From: Cucumis sativus | Taxonomy: Eukaryota; Streptophyta; Magnoliopsida; Cucurbitales; Cucurbitaceae | Assembly (NCBI RefSeq): GCF_000004075.3 | Contig: NC_026656.2 | Coordinates: 2,046,001-2,110,000 of the forward strand | Length of the DNA stretch: 64,000 nt | Direction: 5' to 3' | In this document: positions 23,201 to 33,991 of the stretch, piece after piece | How the letters are laid out: the number at the start of each line of letters is the position of its first letter | Position numbering within the stretch: the stretch's first letter is position 1 | Translations under genes and position numbers: made by a program | The notes under the pieces: model-generated | Told to the model about the DNA's origin: nothing | Databases searched by the model: none | What the model saw: the letters and a program-made list of their open reading frames with translations, nothing else

Positions 23201-26200
23201 TCCGTACGCTTTTTGGTGAAAAGGTCCGGTCTTTATGGTATGCCGGGATGTGCACGATTTTGTGGAATTTTTGGTGTGAGATAAATAATGGAGTGTTTAA
23301 AGGTTTGGAGAGGGGTCCTTTAGATGATTGGTCTCTTATTAAATTTCAGGTTTCTCTTTGAACTTTAACTTTGAAGAGCTTTGGCAATTACTCTATGTGT
23401 GCTATTTTGTATAGTTGGAGCCTTCCTTTAGCGGCTCTCCCTTTTGAGGGCTTGTCTTTTTGTATGCTCTTGTATTTTTGGAATATTGTTTCTCAATGGA
23501 AGTTGTTTCATTAATTTTTTTAACACATTGAAATCTGAACATTTTGATTTTACAAAAAAAAAAAAAAAAAGGAAATCTAAACATTTTGAACACATTCTTC
23601 TAAATGCTTACTATAGAAGAGTAGTGGAAGTGTCCATTAGGTCTAAACCATCGTGGGTTGACCTAGTGGTAGAGAAGGAGACATAATCTTAATAACTAGC
23701 AAAGAGGTCATGGGTTCAATTCATGGTGATCACCTACCCAGTAATTAATTTTTTATGAGTTTTCTTGTAACCAAAATGTTGTAAGAGTCAAGCGGGCTGT
23801 CCCATGAGAGTAGTCGAGGTGCATGTAAGCTAGTTTGGACACTCACGGATATAAAAAAAATGTCCATTAGTTCTACTTTTATAAACTTGAGAAAATTGAC
23901 ACTGGGCTGAAAACTTGGCGCAAGGCAATCTCTACTGGGACTTGAAAGTTATTGATGAGAACACATTTCAATTAGGGATTAGGATGTCAAGGAAAGGAAC
24001 AAATAAGAAAGTTGATTATCTTTTCTTCCTAATTTCTCTTTCTTCTTTTTGAAAATTCGAGTGTCTCTTATCCAAAAAAATGTACTTAAATTTGGTGTTT
24101 TTGTTGGACAGTTCTCTTGCTTTATGCTAAATTTTGAATCAGCAAGGATTGATGTATGTCCATTTCTTATAGAATTTTGACATTTTTGGATCCTTTGCAT
24201 TTAATCTACAGGCAGGTGCAAAAGTAAATATTAGTGCTGGTGGAGCAACCCCTCTTCATATTGCTGCTGATAGTGGAAACCTTGAAATTATTAATAGTTT
24301 GTTACAAGCTGGGGCCGATCCTAATGCCACTGATGAGGTAGTGTGGTGCACAGCCCATGGACAAAATTTTACAGCTATTCACTAGCAGTTATTACTTCTT
24401 AAAAGAGAATTTGTTCTTACCCTTTCTTTTGCTGATTTGGGATGAGATATCAATGCAGGATCTTTTTCGTTTTTCTCTGTTCTTTTTTGAAAATAGTGGA
24501 AGTTATGAAAAAATTGTAGTAGAAAATGCAATAAAATCTATAAACCTTATCAAAAGGATCTTACAAAACCACATCCCAACTTTAGGTCATTACGAAGGTA
24601 TTGGAGACACCAAAAAAATTTAAATAATCAATATATCATATCTTACTCTCCCCTACAGGCAATGGAAAGTTAAAAATTTTCATTGATATTTGAATTCTCC
24701 ACTATAAGAAAATAGAAACAAATGGTTGCTTACTTTCAAGTATTTTATTGATACTTCTTGTAGTGGTTATGAACATCTGCTAGATTTTTTCAAACTCTAG
24801 TGAGACTTTAATGGTCTTATTTTGTGTTTTTAATGTTTACATCAGCTAAAAGCTTTGTGTAGTTTTCTGCTGCCATCATTATAGTTTTTTTGTTTGCTCT
24901 TGAGGGATTTTTTTTGCTATCAAGAAATGGAAAAAGTTGTATAAAAGAAATCCTCTTTTAAGCATAAAATTATTATTGTTGTATTGTAGGATGGATTAAA
25001 GCCAATACAGGTTGCAGCAGCCAGAGGTAGTCGGGCAGGTGTTGAGATTCTTCTTCCCTTGACTTCAGCAGTTAAGGAAATTCCCAATTGGACCACTGAC
25101 GGAATACTCGAGTATATGCAGAATGAAATCAACAAAGATCAGGTATGATCTCGTACTTCTATTTTGGCTGTCTAAATAGTAGATAGGTTATTCGTGATAA
25201 CTTCATTTTTTCATTACCTTTTATAGGCTTTTGAAACTCATTGCATTCTTTATAAAAAATTATATCACTTGATGTTAGTCTCTGCTCCCATGTGGACCTT
25301 TAGGTGGCAGCGTCCCTTGGATAGTCTCCTGCTTCTGGCATGAGTTTTTTTTTTTTCCTTTACGGAAATAAATCTTTTATCAAAGCGAGGAAATTGTTCA
25401 GAATAAAGGGAAGAAGCTGAGTCATATACCTAAGAGGCTAAGATGAGCCAAATATGAAATGAGGTTATGGAAAATGTATATTTGTTAACTTTTTGTTGCA
25501 TCACAAATTAGGCTGGCTATTAAAGAAAGTTATACGTGAAGATATCTGAACTATGAAATGGACATAGTGGAAGTACACTACTCTCACCCTTTAAGCTGGA
25601 ATATAGTAGCAAGAAGGATTGTATTTATTACGTTTTATCAAGCACAGCATTTGAATCTGCCTGTATATTGTTTCTCGTATCTGAGTTCTGCTTCATAACT
25701 TAACTGTAATGGATAAATTTTTGTAGGCGGTTTCAAGAAATCCAGAGGATAATAAACATAAAGACTCCACAGCGCGAGAAGATTTGCCTGAGGTGCATTT
25801 ATAATCCTCTTGATCAGCTTATTTTTTTGGTTATACACGTGTCTGACATTCTCATATGGATCGTTCTATACTACAATCCAGCATGATCAATAAGTGATGA
25901 TGATGATAATGAAAATTAAATGGCTAATTAAAATGGTAACTTAAATGGGTTAATGTTGTTTAATTAATAAATTATAATTTTTTTTTTTTTCCTGATTGTG
26001 TGAGAGAGAGAGAAACAACTATAGTTTCATTGTTGAGGCAAGAATAAACATTGGTTCAAGTGTTCAACCTTTCACAGCTTGGAGGAAATCAAGCATTAAA
26101 AGCTATGAAACTTTTCTTAAGATGAATCATTGGGCAGGTTGTGAATTGATTGTACTTTGTAGGTTGCCAACAAATATTGATTATTCAGAGTATGGATGTT

Positions 26201-27494
26201 TCTCCCATCTCTTTTCTATCGCAGACGTTATTTTCATCAAAATATGCATGTTGCCATAAGTTTTTCAAATTAGGTTTTGACAGGCTATTTACTAAATTTT
26301 GATGTGGTGGTTTGTATTATATTCAAACTGGGTCATAATGTTTATAAGTGGTAATGCAATTCTCTGTTGTGACTGCTGCTTTTAAGTTTAACACCAGATG
26401 GTACTTAAATTCTAGGTCTCACCCGAAGCAAAAAAGAAAGCCGCAGAGGCCAAATCCAGAGGGGATGATGCTTTCAATACAAAGGATTTTCATACAGCGG
26501 TTGATGCCTATACACAGGTAGATCTTCACATTTTTTCTGAAGTTATGAGAGGTTTTTGCTGAGATTGAATTGCAAAGCATAGCCGATGCTACCAGACTAC
26601 TAATAAAATGTGAATTTGTAGGCCATCGACCTGGATCCAACTGATGGTACGTTACTTTCCAACCGAAGTCTTTGTTGGATACGGTTAGGTCAAGCTGAGC
26701 ATGCCTTAGCAGATGCAAAGGCATGCAGAGCATTGAAACCAGATTGGCCTAAAGCTTGCTATCGTGAAGGTGCAGCTTTACGTTTATTGCAGGCAAGTCT
26801 TTAGTTTACATTGGATCATCTCACTGGCATTGATTTCATCAACCTTACCACTCAGTATTTTCACATTGTTTTTTTCTTGTTTAAGTTCGAATTAGAAGAC
26901 TTTTCTTACAATGCCGTTGAACTCATTGATCATAACTGCAGAGGTTCGAAGAAGCAGCAAACTCTTTTTATGAGGGCGTCCAGCTTGACCCTAACAATAT
27001 GGCACTAGTTAATGCTTTCAGGTTTAATCTCACCCTGTTTCTACCATCCATGTGTTTTTATTTTTATTTGAATGTTTCGTTTTGGATGGCTTATGTTACG
27101 CCATTTTGAATTTTCTATTGGTAGTCCTTCTTGGTAATTAGTAAAAGAATGGGAAGACTTGGTGATTTATTTATTATTATTTAGAAACAATTGTTATCGA
27201 GAAGAAATGAGAGAATACAAAGCATACAAGAAAACCAATCTTCCAACTCAGTAAAATAATGAGGGAATAATTACCAAATGTCTTTAAAACCGAAACCTTA
27301 CCATGACCGAATCTCACTAGAGTCTCTTAACACCACGAACTGAAGAAAACAACTTTCTTTTAGTTTACCTTTGATATCAATTTTGAACCAAATTTAATAC
27401 CATGTTCATAACTCAGCACAATACTTGTTTACTTTGCAGGGAAGCAGTCGAAGCAGGTAGAAAGTTTCACGGCACTGATAAACAAAAATCATAA
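20221..27494 (+). CDS. TPR10: Ankyrin repeat-TPR protein (TPR10 type, putative Hsp90/Hsp70 cochaperone)
   Basis: Thirteen exons: 20221-20251, 20365-20427, 20552-20722, 21170-21301, 21813-21952, 22403-22489, 24212-24337, 24990-25142, 25727-25792, 26416-26517, 26622-26792, 26942-27021 and 27440-27494. All phases agree, giving 458 residues. The ATG sits in a strong context (CAACATGGCC). Residues about 50-285 form seven ankyrin repeats (GALHFAAREG, TPLIHAARQG, TALHHSAGIG, TPLIWAAGHA, TPLLSAVAAG, TPLHIAADSG, KPIQVAAARG). A charged linker follows, then three TPR motifs (from about 325) ending near the C-terminus. Carboxylate-clamp-like residues are visible: Lys in the first helix, Asn in SNRS, and Lys/Arg in the third TPR (ACYREG). 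An Asp replaces the usual Asn in GDDAF. Introns 3 and 11 use GC donors. Intron 6 (1.7 kb) is packed with repeats, a LINE and a SINE. The client proteins are unknown. Confidence 0.92.
22635..23020 (+). repeat. Diverged tandem duplication in TPR10-like intron 6
   Basis: Two imperfect units of about 190 bp lie head to tail (about 22635-22820 and 22826-23020). Matching blocks include CATTTAAAGAAGAGATTAG with CATCCAGAGAAGAGAATAC, CAAGGCATCAGAACCTGCGC with CAAGGCAACAGATTTTGTGC, and CACTTAGAGGTGAACTG with CACCTAGAGGCTGAATG. The units are well diverged, so the duplication is old. I do not recognise the sequence; it could be an element dimer. Confidence 0.6.
23170..23570 (+). mobile_element. LINE 3' fragment (plant non-LTR retrotransposon)
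   Basis: The translation includes LWYAGMCTILWNFWCEINN, GVFKGLERGPLDDW and a downstream NYSMCAILYSWS, the usual C-terminus of plant LINE ORF2 (the region after the reverse transcriptase). The frame contains a stop and the 5' part is missing. It ends in a 17-nt A run (23554-23570), inserted in the sense direction of the host intron. It is a dead, 5'-truncated copy. Confidence 0.75.
23529..23588 (+). repeat. Near-identical 18-mers flanking the LINE poly(A)
   Basis: GAAATCTGAACATTTTGA just before, and GAAATCTAAACATTTTGA just after, the A run at 23554-23570. This is the arrangement of a target duplication around a minimal insertion, or of a slippage event at the LINE tail. Confidence 0.6.
23631..23870 (+). 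mobile_element. tRNA-derived SINE with perfect 10-bp target-site duplication
   Basis: The direct repeat TGTCCATTAG occurs exactly at 23631-23640 and 23861-23870, bounding a 220-bp body. Inside it are a polymerase III box A (TGACCTAGTGG, 23659-23669) and box B (GGTTCAATTC, 23713-23722), a tRNA-unrelated body and a short A-rich tail (ATATAAAAAAAA). These are the complete hallmarks of a SINE. The intact duplication indicates a fairly recent insertion. From memory, close relatives are common in cucurbit genomes. Confidence 0.9.
24700..24765. mobile_element. Very small CACTA-type non-autonomous element
   Basis: The 66-bp segment begins CACTATAAGAA and ends TTCTTGTAGTG, whose reverse complement is CACTACAAGAA: inverted ends with 10 of 11 positions matching and the diagnostic CACTA tip. 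A 3-bp target duplication is not evident (CTC against GTT), which leaves some doubt. It lies in intron 7 of the TPR10-like gene. Confidence 0.5.
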
Positions 27495-29586
27495 TCAAGC
27501 ATCTATGGCTATTTCTAGAAATGATCAGGTTCCTTTCTTTTCTACTTCTATTTGTCTTCCTTCGCTGTAATTTATATCCTTTTGGGGTGGGTGTTAGATG
27601 GCAACAATGGAAGTGTTGATTTTGATAGAGAGAAATTGAGGTGGACTTCATGATGATCAGACCCTCTACAGAATATAACTTAAAAGGGAACGTTCTCTTT
27701 TTTATCATTCAATTTATTTGATATTGTATCTGTTCTATTATTGAATTAGGGTCACGTATAACAATCCGTAATGAAAAGTGGTGTAATCGGAATGAGATTT
27801 CATTGATGGATTAATCATAACGAGCGTCAATTGCAATTATAATTGAATTGGTTTTTATCACTTTTACCTAAATATTTTGTAAACAAAATCAATCAATAAC
27901 GAAAACTATAATTGTGACATTTCATAATTCTCCAACTGTAACACCAATGTTATCACTAGTAGTAAAGATATTTCCACCACAATCGGATTGAACACCCTTT
28001 GTTGGTAGATTGGTTTACGAACTGTGGTAGCAAGTTTGTAGGTGGGTTCCATATCTCATTAAGCTACGAAACACCAATAAATATCAAAGGTAATACAAAT
28101 GAGATCTACTCTTCATATTACCCACATGATCTAGTATCAATAATTAGTTCTTTGGCCCCTAAACCTTAGGCTATGTTTTAGAAGCAATGTTTTAGTTTTG
28201 AGATTTAAATATTTGTTTCAAGTCTTTTCTGAACCTAAATCTTATACACTACACTGTCTAATTATATTGTTTTTTAGAACAATACCCCGAGAAGATTTGT
28301 CTTAATTAAAGTTTTGAGAGGTGTAGAACTAATGATTTAAACAGTAAGTGGTTATTATTAACTAAGATTGTTTGTTTAAACCATGTGTGACATTAAGACA
28401 ATATTAAGTCGGTTTTGTGACTAACTAAACTAATGCAACTTTTTTTACTTTCAGAAAACCTTAAATAAAATGTCGTTCCAATTTTTTTTAATATTAGTAG
28501 ACTTTACATCATATTACTGGAAAATTATCGAGATGAAGTACTATGCACTGATTACTCGTTTTTCTTTATAAATATGTTAGTACTCGGGAGTTGAATGGAA
28601 TCTTGTTCTTGTTACCTTCTCTACTTGTTTTGTTTTTTAGGGTTTTATTTTTCTTGCTACTCACTCTCTCTACTTTCTCTTTCGGTTCTTTTTTTCTCTA
28701 GTCTCGCTTGCAAGTGAGAGCAACACGCGAAACAAACAAAAAATAAAGAGCAACAATCAAAAGTGAGAATGTATAACAATGAGGGTCTAAAAGGCATTAG
28801 TAACAAAGTGATTTTGATAATTTTATTGATAATGCCTTAAATAAAAGTACAAAAAAGCTAAGGGTACATTTGAGATTGACTTCGTGTGGATATAGAAGTA
28901 ATTTTTGGAGGTTCTTTACCGTTTTGTGTGTTTTTTGCTAAACAAATTAGATTTTTTGACAATAAATTGGAATTCGTGTGTAAATATTACAAAATTTAGA
29001 TTCAAACTTTTTGAAGTATAATCTATTACAAATCGCTTTTAAAATTTCTTAAAATTAGTTTTTATTCTTTAATAAAATTAGAAACGATTTATTATATATG
29101 TTTTATTGTTCTCACATGACCAAAATTTGTCATTCAACTTCTCATAAACACAACCAAATTTTTTAAAATAGTATATAAAAAAATCAAATTATTTTCCATG
29201 AATGCAACTGAATTAAAATTAACCATTTTAAACCACTCTTAATAGAATTATAAATTATAAAGAAAATACAAACAATAAATTTATTTGAGTTATTTACATA
29301 TAAAACAAAATAATTTAGAAAACTATAGAAAATGGAAACAGAGAAAACTCTCCATCTTCATCTTTGTTATATCACATTCTCTACAAACAGAAAGTAATGT
29401 AAAAAAAAGCAATATTCATAAACAACAAGAACTGGAGATGGGAGCCCATTCCCATCCCCCATTTCTTCCATAATTTCCTCAAAAATTCAAAACCCATTTC
29501 CCCCCTTCTCCTAAACAACATATTTTCCCGAAAAAATCTCGAAGATCCGTTCAAATTTCACTCCCATATCCTGAATTTCCCCCCCA
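27495..29586. other. Intergenic between TPR10-like and PRA1 genes
   Basis: Two kilobases of AT-rich DNA with no gene, repeat family or RNA that I recognise. The last ~150 bases are the C-rich PRA1 leader (CCCATTTCCCCCC-type tracts). Confidence 0.4.
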
Positions 29587-30228
29587 ATGTCATCGGTAAA
29601 ATTCTCCTCTGGCTACGGCGCCGTTCCTTCTCAGGCTGCCGCCACGATCCCCACCACTTCTTCCGGAGCTCCACCATCTTTCCCTTCCAGTTCCTCCTTC
29701 CTAGAACGCGCTAAAACCACTACACAATCCCTAATCGCCACACAGCGGCCATGGCGAGAGCTTTTCGATTTCTCCGCTTTCTCTCTTCCTTTCAGCTACG
29801 ACGATGCCATGGCTAGAATCCGTCAGAATGTCAACTACTTCCGTGTTAATTACGCTTTGGTGATGCTCATCATCGTTTTTTTGAGCTTGTTCTGGCACCC
29901 GATTTCGATCATCGTCTTCTTGCTGATCTTCGTTGCTTGGTTGTTCTTCTACTTCTTTCGTGATCAGCCTCTTGTTCTGTTCAATCAAACGTTTGATGAT
30001 AAAGTTGTTTTGGGGGTTTTGAGCATTTTTACCATCATTGCTCTTGTTTCTACTGATGTGGGATCGAACGTTTTAGGAGCTCTAATTACAGGTGTGACAG
30101 TGGTTGGACTGCACTCGGCTTTTCGGATTACGGCGGACCATTTTCTCGATGAGGAAACTGCCGCAGAAGGGGGATTGCTGTCGGTTGTGGGTAATCAGCA
30201 ACAACAACGAGGTTATACTCGGATTTGA
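29587..30228 (+). CDS. PRA1 family protein (prenylated Rab acceptor, B-type)
   Basis: An intact single-exon frame of 213 residues. A Ser/Thr/Pro-rich cytosolic N-terminus (about 1-45) precedes the PRA1 domain: RPWRELFDFSAFSLPFSY, then NVNYFRVNYALV and the first hydrophobic pair with WHPISIIVFLLIFVAWLFF, the FRDQPLVLF loop, and the second hydrophobic pair (about 140-180). It ends in an acidic DEETAAEGG tail. Plant PRA1 proteins are intronless four-helix membrane proteins of the ER, Golgi and endosomes that interact with prenylated Rab GTPases in vesicle traffic. The conserved DxFLDE-like motif (DHFLDEE) near the C-terminus supports the call. Subclass B is my judgement from the WHPIS and FRDQPLVLF sequences. 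Confidence 0.92.
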   Translation: MSSVKFSSGYGAVPSQAAATIPTTSSGAPPSFPSSSSFLERAKTTTQSLIATQRPWRELFDFSAFSLPFSYDDAMARIRQNVNYFRVNYALVMLIIVFLSLFWHPISIIVFLLIFVAWLFFYFFRDQPLVLFNQTFDDKVVLGVLSIFTIIALVSTDVGSNVLGALITGVTVVGLHSAFRITADHFLDEETAAEGGLLSVVGNQQQQRGYTRI

Positions 30229-33200
30229 TTCTCGATTTCATTCAGAGCTGTGGCTATTTTTGATGGGTATGTCTCAATTTCTTGAACTTCAAGAAGGTTG
30301 GATTTGTTTCCTTATTGCTTACTTGGATTCATCTGGTTCTTGAAGATGCACAATCCAATTCATTTGTTGGGTTTATTTTCACATTGTGCTTTTTGACTTT
30401 GGGTTCTTGAGTTTGGATGTGGAAGATGCTAGTTTTGAATCATCAATTTTAACTTTTTTTTTTTTTTAGATTTAGTTTATCTGGTTTGGTTGGATTTTAG
30501 GATGCTGAGTGTGTCTCTTATTTGGTGTTTATTTTCTGGGTTTTGAAGGGTTTTTTTTCCTTGCTTTTGCTTTTTTTTTTTTACATATGTATATGTAAAA
30601 TATTCAATGGTCAACAATGCGTTCAGTTTAACATTTAGCTGGAGGAGTTGTGATTTATCTTGTTCAATAAATCCCGTGCTTGCATTGTTTGATTTCATGT
30701 TTGATTATTTCATCTTTTTTATTTGTGTTCATGGTTTCCATGGCTTGATTTGACAATGTTTTGATGTGGGTTTCTGTTGAACTTGAGAGTCATTTACCCT
30801 TTCCAAACATTAATTCATTCGTGGTTTAGTATTTTGTTTAATTTATACTTTCAAGTTTCATCTAAGGGGTCAAAAGTTTGAAACCAATATTTTCGTTCAA
30901 GAGTTGTTTTATTTATATGATGTTCAAATGGAAAAGAAAAGATATATGGTCGAAAGTATGATGACCTGTGAAGTTTAGGCACACACTTCGATCTCGACCA
31001 AAAAAGGTCAGAAATTTGAATATTTCCTGATTTCTTTTTATAAAAAATTAGGGGTTAAAACGTGATGACAATTGTTCTCTCTTAACTGCCAAGAATACCA
31101 TATTGGTAAGGAGTTTGAGTGAATGGGAGGATACCTTCAGAAATCATGGATTCACATAAGCTTCCAAAAATGCCCTTCCTCCAAGAATAGGATGAAACCT
31201 TCTTAGTGATTGATTTGCGGAGATAATTGACTAAAACCTCAAGCCCAGAAACGATATTTTTCCCACTTTAATTTTGATCTTTTACTTACATTATCATCAA
31301 ACAATTTCACAAAGTTATTTTCTCTCTTCCTACCTTCGATCCCTCTCTCTCACACACACTCTTCTTCTTTATCAGGCATCTTCCTTCTCTAGTGTGATTA
31401 ACATTGGTGTTTCCGACGAGTTTGCACGAGTAGTAGTTTCGACCTTCTTCTTCCCTCTCTTTTCAGTTTGTGTTATAAGCTGAGATCAAAGAGTGAGATC
31501 ATGTGAGAAAGGGAGCAAGGAGAGTGGTCTGTAGGTGAGAGCAAAGAAAGGCCAAAGATCGAGAGGCCGAGAAAAACCCATTTAGTAATTTTATCCAAAT
31601 TTGATGTCAGCAATTGGTAAAAGAAAAAAACCTTGATGGGACAAATTTCGTTTTCCTCCCAGCATTTGAACCCTGATTTGCGCTGGTTGAGTCTAATAGA
31701 TGAATGAGACTATAATATAATGATTAGTTTGTTGTGCAGTCTAATAAGAACTGTAGACTACTAGTGGACACAACTCTACAGTTTAGAGACTTGAGGATAG
31801 TCAATCAATTGTATGGCCACTTCCTACATATTTATGAGTATAAATTGAAAGCAAAGAGATTTGAATTACAAACCTTTTGGTTTTAGTTAAATTTTGATTG
31901 GCATGTTTGTGGTACATCTTTGTACAACTAGTTTGAAAATGAGTTGGGAAAATTGACAAAATGACTTGGCACCAATAAGTGTATGAATTATTGCTAATCT
32001 CAGCTGGATCCAAACAAGCAAATACTAAAAAAAAAGGCATTATTATTATTTATTGATTATTATAACTATTAGGTGAGGTGGGTAAGGTTAACCCCAATTC
32101 CCACAGTGTGTGTAATGTGCTCACGTTCTGTTAGTTGCTGTATTAATTATTCAATTTTAAATAAATACAAATGACAAAGAGGGAATTAATGATTTACTCC
32201 TCTTATTATTACTATCTTACCAATTTGGATTTCAAACAACTCAATCACTTCAAAGTTGGTATATTTATCGTGATATTCTATCTTAAGAACACAAAATTTT
32301 CAACTGAACCAGATGCATCTAAATGTTAAAGTAAATGAATAATTTATTACACTTTTTAAGGTTAAAAATCAATTCTAATATTTATGAAAAGAAAATCCAC
32401 ATCTAGCAGAGGGAATAAATTCAGGTGGCACGTGGTAATGAAATGGGAATGTTGGAATACGATGTATTTTCCTCTTTTTACTTCTTGAACTATCTTAGGG
32501 GTGACACTAGATCTTATTCATACAACACAAGGATGTGAGCTGGTTTGATACAGTTTAGTTTTTCAAAGAGGTTCCAGTTAAGCAGGTTATAGGTCTAGGA
32601 TATCAAATCTTCATATATACAAGGGTTCAAGCTAAGTTTGATTCGATAGGTCAGACAGTGGTGAGGCAAGGTGGAATATGTAGCAATTGTAACTACCGAA
32701 AGGTTGCCCATGATTATGATTGAGAGATGGTGTCCACTGTTACAAGGGTCGAAGGTTGCTGGGTGACAATGGCTTATAGTGGTTGAAGGCTTACTTGAAG
32801 AATAAACAAAATGAAGGAACATTCTACGTAATTTATATCTGGACTAAAAAATGTGTATGACATGCCATGATCAAGAAGTACAAAATTTGAATCCACAGCT
32901 TTATATAATTTTTAACTAAAAAATTATGTTAAAAATGATCATGTTACTTTTTTTTAGTTAGAGCAATTCAAACTTTTGACCTTTGAATTGAAGATATATG
33001 TCTAAATAAGTTGAGACATGCTCAAGTTGGCCAAAAATACTATGTTACCTTTAATCATAAATAAATATAAGATGTTGTTATTGACACACTAGCTATTGAG
33101 ATTAACATATCAAAATACAAAAGCAAAGCTCAAACTAAGATGGAAGAAATAAGAAAAACTTGTATTGCTATATGTGTAATCGAACTTTTCAGAGAATAAC

Positions 33201-33390
33201 TGAAGTAAAATAAGGACGAATTGAAGGAAGGCAACCACATTTAGAGGACGACTGAAAGGGCTATGTGTTTAGAAAAATAAACGAGGTAAAATTAAAAACA
33301 AAGCTACAAATTGGTGATTTTGGATGTGTGCATGTGTGAACAGTGGTTAGTTAAAGTCAGTTTTTTTATCAAACCACCACTAAATTGATT

Positions 33391-33495
33391 TGAACCAAAC
33401 AACAATCAGTTTAGTGAAAGTTTATTTGAACCAAACAACAATCAGTTTGTTGAAAGTTTATTTGAACCAAACAACAATCAGTTTGGTGAAAGTTT
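33391..33495 (+). repeat. 36-bp tandem repeat, about three copies
   Basis: The unit beginning TGAACCAAACAACAATCAGT starts at 33391, 33427 and 33463 with a constant 36-bp period. Copies differ at one or two positions, so the array is fairly young. It lies downstream of the prefoldin gene in non-coding DNA. Confidence 0.9.
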
Positions 33496-33611
33496 AGACT
33501 GATTCTGTCCATCGAGGAGTAAAAGTTGGTTTTGATCATCCTATCAGTTTAAATAAAGTTGGTTTTGGTCGACAGTCGGTTTAACTCTTCAAACACATTT
33601 TTGCTAGCTGC

Positions 33612-33659
33612 CCATTTAGAATTTTTCAAAATCAACCATTTACAATTTTTCAAAATCAA
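33612..33659 (+). repeat. 24-bp tandem duplication
   Basis: CCATTTAGAATTTTTCAAAA and CCATTTACAATTTTTCAAAA lie back to back with a 24-bp period and one mismatch. Confidence 0.85.
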
Positions 33660-33991
33660 CACTGACCGGTCAAACCACTCGATGTGCATGCAACTAAATA
33701 GCCATGGGTTAACAGATAAAGCATAAGGGGAACCAATAAGCAACCAAATTAGTGAATCCATCCATTTAACAAGACTAGTCAAGGAACACTTGATATTCAT
33801 GTATAGAGACAAAAATAGTACCATAAACATCTATTGATCTTGAATAAACTATCAAATATCTATCAGGTCACTTTCTCAAATCAAACTCCAGAGTATTCCA
33901 AGGCTACATGGACCACATGAGAGAAATACAACATCAAAATCCTAAGAACATAGAATCAAAACAGCTTCAGAAAAATTTTAATCTGTATTAA

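Larger units (their letters stand above)
30229..33991. other. Large intergenic region between PRA1 and prefoldin 4
   Basis: The first ~500 bases are probably PRA1 3' UTR. Beyond that I find no convincing gene. A CACGTG G-box occurs near 32428 without an obvious promoter partner. The 32500-32830 and 33520-33830 segments have more mixed composition, like old transposon remnants, but have no domain I can name. Two tandem repeats near 33.4-33.7 kb are listed separately. Confidence 0.4.

Noticed and set aside
33549-33830. 93-codon minus-strand frame containing a repeated LILKN-CKW/SKW motif
   Set aside because: The repeat is the 24-bp tandem duplication translated; no family is recognisable and there is no promoter or splice context.
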